A stretch of 64,000 bases of DNA from CAIRDP01 sp037138335 (lineage in GTDB: Bacteria; Bacteroidota; Bacteroidia; Bacteroidales; FEN-979). Where the stretch lies: positions 186,001-250,000 of the forward strand of contig JBAXIO010000002.1 in NCBI GenBank assembly GCA_037138335.1, written 5' to 3'. Of this stretch, positions 25,420 to 34,800 are shown in pieces. Positions within the stretch are counted from its first letter, which is position 1; the number at the start of each line of letters is the position of its first letter. The notes beneath the pieces are model-generated. The model ran no database searches. It was given only the letters and a program-made list of their open reading frames with translations, and had not been told where the DNA came from. Both the position numbers and the translations under genes were made by a program.

Positions 25420-25493
25420 TCGGGGCGAGAAGACTCGAACTTCCGACCCCTTGCACCCCATGCAAGTACGCTAGCCAACTGCGCCACGCCCCG
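25420..25493 (-). tRNA. tRNA-Pro (anticodon GGG)
   Basis: Reading the minus strand, a complete 74-base cloverleaf can be drawn. The acceptor CGGGGCG pairs with CGCCCCG, the D stem GCGC pairs with GCGT, the anticodon stem CTTGC pairs with GCAAG around the loop ATGGGGT, and the T stem GGAAG pairs with CTTCT around TTCGAGT. Positions 34-36 are GGG and read proline CCC codons (and CCU by wobble). The C1:G72 pair, A73 and G37 are bacterial tRNA-Pro hallmarks. The 3' CCA is not encoded. Promoter and terminator are both visible, so it is transcribed alone. Confidence 0.95.
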
Positions 25494-25512
25494 ATACCCC
25501 AAATTGGGAGTG

Positions 25513-25542
25513 CAAAGATAGAAAGAATATTCAATATTTCAA
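25513..25542 (-). promoter_or_regulatory. Promoter of tRNA-Pro
   Basis: On the minus strand a -33 CTTG ending at 25540 is followed after 19 bases by a perfect -7 TATCTTTG (25520-25513). The tRNA begins 20 bases further on. This is the best-spaced promoter in the window. Confidence 0.62.
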
Positions 25543-25604
25543 GGGTAATTTTGGGCAATACATTCTCATCCTTGCATCAGCCTGCACAAAGCATGCTATC
25601 CCCG

Positions 25605-26681
25605 TTAATGGTCAATGCCATACCGCGATAATATCCCTCCCCATGCATCGCTGTCAATAACATTCAGCACTGCAGGGTTAATGAGGTCAATCAGGTCCTT
25701 ATCGTTCTTGGCGGCCATGAACGAAAAATACTGAAGGTTTAATCCGCTGGGAATGATCACAATCTTTCCTTTCAGGTTATACCTGTCGACAAGGTACTGC
25801 ATTATGGCCTGGTCATAAACAAACGCATCGGTGAGCCCCGACGACACGGCCGTAAGGCCTTCCCAGGGCGACAGGAATGAAGAATATGCAATGTTATGCC
25901 GGCTCAGGGTTTCGGCATACCCCGTTTTGTATACCGCCCCAACTTTGCAGTGGCTCAGGTCGCCGGGGTTCTTTATCTGGGACTGAAGCTGCGTGACTGT
26001 GAGTTCAGAGGAAATAATGCCGGAAGCAATAAAAAACATCCCGATAGCAAAAAACATCCAGAGGATGGCCAGTATCCTTCCAAGCCTTGTCTTTGGGATC
26101 TTATCCCCATACCCCACTGTTGTCATTGTTACAAAGGCCCACCAGATGCCATCCGTCACACCTTTTATGCCCGAACGGAATTGCAAGGAATTTGATTTTC
26201 GTTCGGCCAACCATAAAAAAACCGCAAAAATTGTTGCTATAAGCATGATAAATAGCAGTGAACGCAATATCTTCCAGGAAAATATATTTTTAAACAGCTG
26301 GATATATGGAGACTGTTTCTCGATGCGGGAAGCAATTCCCATATTGGAAATATAGAAGGGGATAGACATTCTGAACTTCCCCAATCGCTCGCTTGTTGCG
26401 GTCAGCGGAAGGATAGTGAGATCGATCAGCCCTTTGCTGAGATCCTGTAAGAGAGTGTCACGTGAACCGTAAACCTTGTATTCATATGACAGTTTCAGGG
26501 AGTCGCTGATCAGCCTCCACAGATCAACGGAAACCCCCGAAAAATTGCCCTTTTCGTTAATGATATAAGGAGGGGCATAAGTAATGCCGATTTTAAGCTT
26601 TTTTTCTCCCTGATATCCGGATGCCAGGGTTAAAGACAGGAATGCCGGGAAAAATATCAGGATCAGTATGGATCTTCTCAT
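25605..26681 (-). CDS. GluR0-like ligand-gated potassium channel
   Basis: This 358-residue protein has a signal peptide, then the first lobe of a family 3 periplasmic binding domain (LKIGITYAPPYIINEKGNFS, DLTILPLTATSERL). A pore module follows: a membrane helix, a re-entrant loop with the potassium selectivity filter TTVGYGD at about 187-193, and a second helix. The second lobe of the binding domain then resumes (VGAVYKTGYAE, DAFVYDQAIMQYLV). This split arrangement is that of prokaryotic glutamate-receptor channels such as Synechocystis GluR0, which is similar in length. I chose the ATG at 26681, in front of MRRSILILI, over one 69 bases upstream. It sits alone between tRNA-Pro and divergent trxB. 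The ligand is likely an amino acid but is unproven. Confidence 0.88.
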   Translation of the reverse strand: MRRSILILIFFPAFLSLTLASGYQGEKKLKIGITYAPPYIINEKGNFSGVSVDLWRLISDSLKLSYEYKVYGSRDTLLQDLSKGLIDLTILPLTATSERLGKFRMSIPFYISNMGIASRIEKQSPYIQLFKNIFSWKILRSLLFIMLIATIFAVFLWLAERKSNSLQFRSGIKGVTDGIWWAFVTMTTVGYGDKIPKTRLGRILAILWMFFAIGMFFIASGIISSELTVTQLQSQIKNPGDLSHCKVGAVYKTGYAETLSRHNIAYSSFLSPWEGLTAVSSGLTDAFVYDQAIMQYLVDRYNLKGKIVIIPSGLNLQYFSFMAAKNDKDLIDLINPAVLNVIDSDAWGGILSRYGIDH

Positions 26682-26734
26682 TGTAATGGATTGAACAGTA
26701 AATTTAAGGATTTCCAATTTAAGTCTGCAGTGAA

Positions 26735-26790
26735 CCTCACCATTCACCATTCACCGTTCACCAGTCACCGTTCAGCAGTCACTGTTCACT
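26735..26790. repeat. TTCACC/GTTCACT simple repeat array
   Basis: About eight degenerate copies of a 7-base unit (TTCACCA, TTCACCG, GTTCACT and similar) fill the gap between the GluR0-like gene and trxB. A close relative occurs at 37692-37725. Confidence 0.6.
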
Positions 26791-26799
26791 GATTTTCCC

Positions 26800-26807
26800 T
26801 ACCTTTG
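26800..26807 (+). promoter_or_regulatory. Putative -7 element of trxB
   Basis: TACCTTTG is a perfect TAnnTTTG match 23 bases before the trxB ATG. The -33 region falls inside the simple repeat array and has no clear TTG. Confidence 0.42.
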
Positions 26808-26830
26808 CAGAAGTAAAAACTACCAGCATC

Positions 26831-27766
26831 ATGAGCGAAAATATTGAACATATAAGGTGCCTGATCATAGGATCGGGGCCTGCAGGATATACGGCAGCCA
26901 TCTATGCTGCAAGGGCCGACCTGAAACCGGTCATTTACCAGGGGATGCAGCCCGGCGGACAGCTTACAATAACCACCGAAGTTGAAAACTTTCCAGGTTA
27001 TCCCAGGGGAATTACCGGCCCTGAAATGATGGAAGAATTCAAACAACAGGCCGAGAGATTCGGAACCCAGGTAAGGTTCGGAGTTGTGACTTCGGTTGAT
27101 TTTCAAAACCATCCTTTTTCAGTGACTGCGGATGACGGAAAAACGGTCAAGGCAGAAACTGTTATCATTGCTACCGGTGCATCGGCCAAATGGCTGGGGA
27201 TAGAGTCTGAAAAGAAATTCATGGGCATGGGCGTTTCCGGCTGTGCCACCTGCGATGGTTTCTTTTACCGCGGGAAAGATGTTGCCATAGTAGGCGGGGG
27301 GGATACGGCAGCTGAAGAAGCCACCTATCTTGCCAAACTTTGTAAAAAAGTGTACATGATCCACCGCCGTGACGAATTGCGCGCATCCAAAGCCATGCAA
27401 AATAAGGTTTTCAATACGCCGAACATTGAAATGATCTGGAACAGCATACCTGATGAAGTATTGGGAGACGAAAGCGGGGTTACCGGCGTCAGCGTACGCA
27501 ATATAAAATCGGGAGAATCCCGTGATATCACTGTTCACGGCTTGTTTGTCGCCATAGGCCATAAGCCCAATACAGAGATCTTCCAGGGACAACTCGAGCT
27601 GGATGATATGAGCTATATCAAGACAGTGCCCGGCTCAACCAGGACCAGCGTGGAAGGTGTTTTTGCCGCCGGCGACGTTCAGGACCATCACTACCGCCAG
27701 GCCATTACCGCTGCCGGAACCGGCTGCATGGCGGCTATCGAAGCAGAAAGGTTTTTAACTTCATGA
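26831..27766 (+). CDS. trxB: Thioredoxin reductase
   Basis: This 311-residue flavoprotein reduces thioredoxin with NADPH in the cytoplasm. The FAD-binding motif GSGPAGYTAAIYAARA is at about residues 12-27, and the redox disulfide CATC is C138/C141 in GCATCDGFFY. The NADPH-binding motif is VGGGDTAAEEA, with HRRDELRAS providing the phosphate-binding arginines. The C-terminal FAD motif is GVFAAGDVQDHHYRQA. Length and motif order are those of the low-molecular-weight bacterial enzyme. It appears to be monocistronic, with purL beginning 105 bases downstream. Confidence 0.96.
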   Translation: MSENIEHIRCLIIGSGPAGYTAAIYAARADLKPVIYQGMQPGGQLTITTEVENFPGYPRGITGPEMMEEFKQQAERFGTQVRFGVVTSVDFQNHPFSVTADDGKTVKAETVIIATGASAKWLGIESEKKFMGMGVSGCATCDGFFYRGKDVAIVGGGDTAAEEATYLAKLCKKVYMIHRRDELRASKAMQNKVFNTPNIEMIWNSIPDEVLGDESGVTGVSVRNIKSGESRDITVHGLFVAIGHKPNTEIFQGQLELDDMSYIKTVPGSTRTSVEGVFAAGDVQDHHYRQAITAAGTGCMAAIEAERFLTS

Positions 27767-27871
27767 TATATCCGGCGAAGCATTTCACACAAGCCGCCCC
27801 GGGTGCAGCGCAGCCCAGTCCGGCGGCGATATGAAGATGCTATTGTAACAACGATCTAAAGAAAAGCAAAC

Positions 27872-30800
27872 ATGCTGACCTTTTTCAGAAACATCGACAA
27901 ATATTACGCAGTGGAACATCAGGATCCTCTGTCGGCAATGGATACGGAAAGACTGGTTTGGCTGTTCGGCGATGCAGAATGCATCGCCGAACCTGCATTA
28001 CCCGGGGCTTTCATCGGACCGCGAAAGGAAATGATCACTCCCTGGAGCACCAATGCCGTCGAGATAACACAGAATATGGGGATCAGTGGGATCAGCAGGA
28101 TAGAAGAGTTTATCCAGGATGCGGGATCCGGTGTCCAGGATCCCGCATCCCGCACCCCGCATCCCGACTACGACCCCATGCTCCAGAATGTATACCAGGG
28201 GCTGAACCAGGAAATCTTCCATATACTCCATGAACCGGAACCTGTAATTTACATAGACGATCTTTTATCATACAATATCGCCCAGGGACTTGCGCTTAGC
28301 AGCGAAGAAATCGATTACCTTGCCGGCCTGAGTAAAAAAATCGGCCGCAAACTAACCGACAGCGAAGTGTTTGGTTTTTCGCAGGTCAACTCCGAGCACT
28401 GCCGCCATAAGATCTTTAACGGCCTGTTTATTATTGACGGCAAAGAGATGACCGAGTCGCTTTTTGCCCTGATTAAAAAGACATCCCAGGAAAATCCCAA
28501 TTTCCTTGTTTCGGCGTATAAGGATAACGTAGCTTTCATCTCAGGGCCGAAGATTGAACAGTTCGCACCGGGCAATCCGCAGAAAGCCGACTTCTTTCTC
28601 ATCCGTGATATTGATTCGGTGATCTCTCTGAAGGCCGAGACCCATAATTTCCCGACGACTGTAGAACCTTTTAACGGTGCAGCCACAGGAAGCGGGGGGG
28701 AGATCCGCGACCGCATGGCCGGCGGCAAAGGCAGCATCCCTATGGCGGGAACTGCCGTTTACATGACTTCCTATCCCAGGCTGGATGGCGGAAGGGATTG
28801 GGAAAAGGCATTCCCGGCCCGGAAATGGCTATATAAAAACCCTGAAGAACTCCTAATCAAAGCTTCCAACGGTGCAAGCGATTTTGGGAATAAATTCGGC
28901 CAGCCCCTTATCTGCGGCTCGCTCCTCACATTTGAACATGCTGAAAATAACAAGGTTTTCGGGTATGACAAGGTGATCATGCTTGCAGGCGGCATCGGGT
29001 ATGGAAAAAAAGAAGACAGCCTGAAAGACGAACCTGAAGGCGGTGAGATCATCGTCATACTGGGCGGCGACAACTACCGTATCGGCATGGGCGGAGGCGC
29101 TGTATCCTCCGTAGCCACTGGCGAATACGGGAATGCCATTGAGCTGAACGCGGTACAGCGCTCGAATCCCGAAATGCAGAAAAGGGTTTTCAATGCCATA
29201 CGAGCCATGGTTGAAATGGAAAAGAACCCTATAGTTTCAATTCACGACCACGGAGCAGGCGGGCACCTCAATTCAATATCCGAACTGGTTGAAGCCACGG
29301 GTGGAGAGATCCATATCGATGCCCTCCCTATAGGCGATCCTACCCTTAGCGACAGAGAGATCATCAGCAATGAATCCCAGGAGAGAATGGGGCTGCTGAT
29401 CAGGGATGAAGATATCAAGTTGCTTGAGGAGGTAGCCCGGCGTGAAAGGGCTCCCATCTATCATACCGGAAAAGCTACCGGCGACCACCAGCTGGTCTTT
29501 GAAGACCGCCGTAACGGGAGCCATCCTATCGACCTCAATGTGGATGATTTCTTCGGCAAACCCCCGAAGACGATTATGAGAGACAGCACGGATGCAGGAT
29601 ACAGGATGCAGGATGTTGGATATCCTTCATCTCCCGTCTCACAGCCGGAACTTGAGAAGTTCCTCGAACAGCTCCTGCAAATCGAAGCCGTTGCCTGCAA
29701 GGACTGGCTGACCAACAAGGTTGACCGGGCTGTCTCGGGAAAAATTGCAATGCAGCAAACCTGCGGCCCCATTCAGCTTCCGCTGAACAACCTGGGCATA
29801 GTGGCCCTTGATTACAGGGGCGAAAAAGGTATTGCAACCTCTTTCGGCCATGCACCCGCCGCAGGGCTCATCGACCCTGCCGCCGGGTCAAGGCTTTCGA
29901 TAGCCAAAGCATTGACAAACCTTGTGTGGGCTCCCCTTACATACGGTTTGAAAGGCGTTTCGCTCAGCGCTAACTGGATGTGGCCTTGTAAAAACGCCGG
30001 AGAAGATGCAAGGCTATATAAGGCTGTTCAGGCGGTCAGCGAATTTGCCATCAGCCTTGGCATTAACGTCCCCACAGGGAAAGACAGCCTTTCAATGACC
30101 CAAAAATATCCCGGCGGGGAAGTAGTGTATTCTCCAGGCACCGTAATAATTTCAGCTGTAGCCGAAGTTTCCGAAGTACGCAAAGCGGTGAGCCCGCTTC
30201 TTTCCACCGGTGAAGGAACGGTTTTATTATACATAAACCTGACTGCGGATGAGTATTCCCTGGGCGGCAGCAGCTTTGCCCAGACTGTAAACAGGCTCGG
30301 CGACTCTGCACCGGATATCAAAAACCCGGGTGCTTTTGCTGCTGCCTTTACCGTCATCCAGGGTTGGATCAATGCCGGCCGGATTCTTGCCGGCCATGAT
30401 ATTGCCGCCGGAGGACTTATAACAACCCTGCTCGAAATGGCTTTCCCGCATACCGGGATTGGCCTGGAAATTGATCTTGATGAAACAGGGGAGAAGGACC
30501 TGCTTAAATTGCTGTTTTCGGAAAATCCCGGGATTGTGCTCCAGGTCAATGGAAGCGACGCTTCAGCCATGCAATCCGAAATTGAAACATCCGCAGGCCT
30601 GAAGGCTCGCACCATCGGCCGCCCGTCGGATGAACGCAGAATGATCATCCGCCATCATAAACAATCCTGGTCCCTCGATATAGACCATTACAGGGATATA
30701 TGGTTTAAAACTTCATACCTTCTCGACCGCAGGCAATGCGGGGAGAAACTGGCACTGGAGCGTTATACCAACTACAGGAACCAGCCATTGAAATTCAGGT

Positions 30801-31624
30801 TCGCAGAAGGATTTACAGGCAAAGCCAGGCAGTACGGCATAGACATGGAACGCCGCAAACCCGGTGGTGTCAAAACTGCAATCATCAGGGAACAGGGGGT
30901 AAACCGTGACCGTGACATGGCCTGGGCCATGTATATGGCAGGCATGGATGTTAAAGATATCCATATGACCGACCTCATTTCGGGCAGGGAAACCCTGGAA
31001 GATGTGAACATGATCGCCTTCGTTGGAGGATTCAGCAATTCAGATGTTCTGGGATCGGCTAAAGGATGGGCGGGCTCCTTCCTGTACAATGAAAAAGCGA
31101 GGAAGGCCCTTGATAACTTCTTCTCAAGAAAAGACACGCTCAGCCTCGGGGTTTGCAACGGATGCCAGCTGCTTGTTGAACTTGGGCTCATCTATCCCGA
31201 ACACGAACTTCATCCGAAGATGTCGTGGAACGATTCGCATAAATATGAATGTGCATTCATCAATCTCAGCGTTCAGGAGAACCATTCGGTGATGCTGCAT
31301 TCCCTGGCGGGGGAGAGGCTTGGCGTATGGACCGCCCACGGCGAAGGAAAGTTCAACTTCCCTTTGGCTGAGGAGAATTACCATATCCCCGCAAAATTCA
31401 GCTATCACGGCTATCCTGCAAACCCCAACGGTTCACAGTATGATGCAGCCTGCATTTCATCGATTGACGGCAGGCACCTGGCGATAATGCCGCATATTGA
31501 AGATGCCGTACTGCCATGGCAGTGGGCGTATTACCCTGAAGACCGTAAGGCGGATGAGGTTGCCCCCTGGATCGAAGCGTTTGTGAATGCGAGGAAGTGG
31601 ATAGAAGAGAAAACCGCGAAGTAG
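27872..31624 (+). CDS. purL: Phosphoribosylformylglycinamidine synthase, single-chain
   Basis: This 1,250-residue enzyme converts FGAR, glutamine and ATP to FGAM in purine synthesis. It contains the N-terminal PurS-like region, two AIR-synthase-like halves (SEHCRHK, SLKAETHNFPTTVEPFNGAATGSGG split across about 160-270, and GKDSLSMTQ in the second half) and a C-terminal class I glutaminase domain. That domain has nucleophile C1095 in LGVCNGCQLL and the His/Glu pair in MPHIEDA. Two short stretches look inserted: around residues 82-95 (28117-28150 is a perfect DNA palindrome) and around residues 572-585 (29590-29615 is a GGATGCAGGATAC repeat). Both stay in frame and avoid motifs, so the protein should function. 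Confidence 0.95.
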   Translation: MLTFFRNIDKYYAVEHQDPLSAMDTERLVWLFGDAECIAEPALPGAFIGPRKEMITPWSTNAVEITQNMGISGISRIEEFIQDAGSGVQDPASRTPHPDYDPMLQNVYQGLNQEIFHILHEPEPVIYIDDLLSYNIAQGLALSSEEIDYLAGLSKKIGRKLTDSEVFGFSQVNSEHCRHKIFNGLFIIDGKEMTESLFALIKKTSQENPNFLVSAYKDNVAFISGPKIEQFAPGNPQKADFFLIRDIDSVISLKAETHNFPTTVEPFNGAATGSGGEIRDRMAGGKGSIPMAGTAVYMTSYPRLDGGRDWEKAFPARKWLYKNPEELLIKASNGASDFGNKFGQPLICGSLLTFEHAENNKVFGYDKVIMLAGGIGYGKKEDSLKDEPEGGEIIVILGGDNYRIGMGGGAVSSVATGEYGNAIELNAVQRSNPEMQKRVFNAIRAMVEMEKNPIVSIHDHGAGGHLNSISELVEATGGEIHIDALPIGDPTLSDREIISNESQERMGLLIRDEDIKLLEEVARRERAPIYHTGKATGDHQLVFEDRRNGSHPIDLNVDDFFGKPPKTIMRDSTDAGYRMQDVGYPSSPVSQPELEKFLEQLLQIEAVACKDWLTNKVDRAVSGKIAMQQTCGPIQLPLNNLGIVALDYRGEKGIATSFGHAPAAGLIDPAAGSRLSIAKALTNLVWAPLTYGLKGVSLSANWMWPCKNAGEDARLYKAVQAVSEFAISLGINVPTGKDSLSMTQKYPGGEVVYSPGTVIISAVAEVSEVRKAVSPLLSTGEGTVLLYINLTADEYSLGGSSFAQTVNRLGDSAPDIKNPGAFAAAFTVIQGWINAGRILAGHDIAAGGLITTLLEMAFPHTGIGLEIDLDETGEKDLLKLLFSENPGIVLQVNGSDASAMQSEIETSAGLKARTIGRPSDERRMIIRHHKQSWSLDIDHYRDIWFKTSYLLDRRQCGEKLALERYTNYRNQPLKFRFAEGFTGKARQYGIDMERRKPGGVKTAIIREQGVNRDRDMAWAMYMAGMDVKDIHMTDLISGRETLEDVNMIAFVGGFSNSDVLGSAKGWAGSFLYNEKARKALDNFFSRKDTLSLGVCNGCQLLVELGLIYPEHELHPKMSWNDSHKYECAFINLSVQENHSVMLHSLAGERLGVWTAHGEGKFNFPLAEENYHIPAKFSYHGYPANPNGSQYDAACISSIDGRHLAIMPHIEDAVLPWQWAYYPEDRKADEVAPWIEAFVNARKWIEEKTAK
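28117..28150. repeat. Palindromic repeat inside purL
   Basis: GGATGCGGGATCC and its exact reverse complement GGATCCCGCATCC flank an 8-base loop, with a further CGCACCCCGCATCCCG echo just downstream. It is translated in frame as part of a variable loop of PurL. Confidence 0.75.
29590..29615. repeat. GGATGCAGGATAC tandem repeat inside purL
   Basis: Two direct copies of GGATGCAGGAT separated by ACA are translated as part of the linker between the two synthase halves of PurL. A similar GGATGCAGGATAT unit lies in the intergenic DNA near 37650. Confidence 0.65.
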
Positions 31625-31650
31625 GGTTCGCTCGCAACCTTACATCGCGG
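31614..31650. terminator. Hairpin spanning the purL stop codon
   Basis: Fifteen-base arms (CCGCGAAGTAGGGTT / AACCTTACATCGCGG, one mismatch and one wobble) flank the 7-base loop CGCTCGC. There is no following T run, so it may be a weak terminator or an mRNA-stabilising structure rather than a classic terminator. Confidence 0.45.
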
Positions 31651-31815
31651 CTGCGCCTTCTACGTCACTCACACTTGCAATTCCCAGATTAGAAATATTT
31701 CACAAGTTCGCTCCTTGAAGACAAGGCCGCTTATGTAAGTTGCTTCGCTTTCTATAACAAGGCCGCTTGTGTGAGATGCTCGCTCAAATATATCCCGTTA
31801 TCCCGCATCATCGCT
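31651..31815. repeat. Intergenic region with duplicated ACAAGGCCGCTT units
   Basis: This non-coding stretch between convergent purL and the GH94 gene holds two imperfect copies of a unit of about 30 bases, ACAAGGCCGCTTxTGTxAGxTGC(T)TCGCT, near 31720-31785. I see no gene or RNA motif in it. Confidence 0.5.
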
Positions 31816-34800
31816 CTACAGCCCTACCTCCACTACATTCTCCTTCTCATCAAGCATTTCCAGGAAATCAGAGGCAATAATCACCGCCCCGCCCTGGCGG
31901 TATTTGTTTTCTTCATAGCTGAAGCGAGCAGCTTTGCCGTTAATTGAAACAGTTTTGGGTCCGAAGCAGCCTTGCTTTACTGAATACTTAAATGTTACGG
32001 CATGACCCATGATTTCTATTGAGGCACACAAACCATCCATGGAATATGGGATCACGGGATCTATAACTATTTTTCCGGATTCAACCCTGAGGCCCAGCAA
32101 GCGGGAAACAACCAGGGCGACATAAATGCCAGGCCCGCTCGAATACACACGCCATCCGCCCTTAAGGGTGATTCTACCGGTTTTTATTTCATCGTACCGT
32201 TCATCGGCTTCATAACGGTTCCTGAATGTGACATCGGAACTGCTGTAATAACAGTTTGCCTGCCTGATATCCCCGCAGGGAACAATATCCCTGTATGCAA
32301 CAGGGTTAGCCTGGCGGAGGGCTTTTACAAAAGCATCGGCCCTGCCGGCACGGGCCTGTGATTCGGCGTAACGGATATGTTCATGAACATACATGAGGCC
32401 GATTTCCCTCCCGAAAAAGGTGCTGCTTTCGGCTCTCTGGAAAAGGGTCTGGATCCCCCCTTTATATTTAATAGGACGGTTCATCAAACGCGCCCCGTCG
32501 GGACCCTTCAGATTCTGTTCAATAAGATCCAGGTGATGCCGGGCCTGTTCTTTGGTGAAAATCTCACTGATTATGCCCCGGTCCATCGGAAGGATACTGT
32601 ATTGTATATTGGTTTTATTGTCAGAGGGATGAAGCAGCAGGCTCATGCTGCCATCTTCTTCAAGCAGTCCGTAACCGGCAACAACCCCATCCCTGATCAG
32701 GAACCCGTTAAAATCGGTTTTGATCTGTTCACAGATATCTTTTAATTTTTTTGCTTTTGCAGTATTGCCGGTCAGCTCATACACCAGGCGGTATTGATTA
32801 AAGGCCTGGTAATTCATTTCAACGGTCCAGCTGGAGATCATGCGACCAGCCAGCTCCCTGCTTACTGGCTGAAGGGAATCATTCCAGTCACCACCGCCAA
32901 AGGGTACCAGGGCAGTGCCGGGGAGAAAGGAATTCACGATCATCCCGATAAGCCTGTCGATATGTTCGCTCAGAGGGGTTTTTTCGGCCTCTTTATCCCC
33001 ATGTTCATGATAATAAGGCAAGATCTCCCCGAGTATCCCTATATCGCCTGTAACTTTTATATAGTTAGCCAGTGCAATAATGCACCAGTAAAAAACATCT
33101 CCATGGGAGCTGTCGGCCCTTATGTTTGAATAGCTGTCGAACATCCACCACTGGGGCCATCCGCCATCGGGATTCTGATTTGAGAAAATAATCTTCAGCA
33201 CCTGTTTGGCCTCTTTATATTTTTCCATGCATAACAACAGGTCAAAAGGCCCCTGGGCTATGTCGCGGGTACCCCAGGCCGCCCCGCTGAATTGCTCAAG
33301 GCCATAAGGTGTCAGGAAATGAGTCAGCGCATTCATGCCAAACCAGGGAAGGATTTCCTTAATGGCTGCTATATCTTCCTGGTTCCCTTTGATTGAAAGA
33401 TGCAAGGATAAGTCCTGCCACACCCGCCCGGCATCCTGGCAATCGGCAAGACACTGCTCATCGGCATCTTCAACTCTAACTGGTTTACAGGGGGAACATA
33501 CTTCACCTGCAAAACTCATACAGAAATCTGATGTTGCCTTCACCCTGACGATAAACATATTGTCACCCCTGCTTTTATTATCGCTGTAAAGGGCTTCATC
33601 ACCGCAGGCCAGGTAATCAGAATTGATACTATTAACTATCATCCTGAATTGTGCCTGTGGAAATTTAGTAGTGATCATGCTGCCCAGCTTTGGCCTGGCC
33701 ACATATTCACCGACTGTTTTGCCAGGGATGACAGTCCATCCGTTCAGATGATCAAAATGATGGGTTATTAAAAGGTCCACTTCGCCTCCGCTGAGCACTT
33801 TAAAGTCGATGTTCACCTGGGGGGCTGTTTTGGAAGTCCAGCTCCGGACCTGGAAACAATGATCTCCGTGTTTGTAGATCCACCGGCAATGATTCAGGCC
33901 GATCTCAAATGCGGAAGGGAGTCCGAGCAGGTATTTCAGGCCGTCAATCTCAACAAAGATCCTTTGCCCTGTTTCCGTATCGAGGTTGAATGCAGTGGTG
34001 CAAACCGAAAGCAGGATATTGAAATTAGTATTACCCTGGGTAAGGTGTGAATTAAAAACCCCGCCGGCAAAGGATGTTGTTGATACAATGTTTTCATCGG
34101 GGACGAAGCCTGCCATGGCTTGCATGATATGGGCATGTGGACGGTCGGCAAGCAGTTCTTTGGAACGAAGCACCACATGGTTGCTTTGGCCTGAGAAGAA
34201 TGAAAGAAGCCGTCCATTCTCCATTTCAGCCTGCCTTCTTTCACTCCCGAAAAATCCATTTAGATCATCCCCGTTCAGGTCATCCACGGGTAAAAAATCC
34301 GAGGTATTGAAAACATTCTTATCAGGGGTAATCAATTCATTTCGTGTATCCGGTGAAGCATCATCGCCGAATTCAGCAATCAGGCTGGCCAGGCGGTTCA
34401 GGTCATCGTCTGATGTTGCCCAGGGGTGATCGGGTAAATAACTTGCAACAAAATCACTTTTATGATGGTCGCCGGCTGCAAGGTTAAATGGTGTTTCCTG
34501 TATGGCAAGAACAGAGGATTCGCCTGCATATTCGCCGCAAAGTTTATCGGCAAGCAGGCCTTCAGGGATCCCTGTTTCACGGTACGTTTTACCATAAAAC
34601 TGCATGCCGTCGACACTCGCGGATGTTGCCGTGTTTTTACATGCCATCATCAGCCATGGATTGCCGGCAGTTTCTTTCATATTCTGGCGGCAGCATATTA
34701 CTGAACCATGGTTTTTATCTTCAAGAATACGCCTTTCAAGGTATTGGCTTACATACTGTTCGTTGATCAATCCGTCGGTTATTGGCTTTAAACCCACATC

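Noticed and set aside
25371..25493. Perfect inverted repeat beside a tRNA gene as an integration site
   Set aside because: There is no integrase, no second copy of the tRNA 3' end and no mobile gene in the window. The hairpin is better explained as a shared terminator.
28117..28150. Palindrome in purL as a sign of a pseudogene
   Set aside because: The frame stays open through both repeat sites and all catalytic motifs are intact downstream.
30028..30648. 206-codon open frame on the minus strand inside purL
   Set aside because: It mirrors a conserved part of PurL in another frame, has serine/arginine-rich shadow composition and no credible start context.
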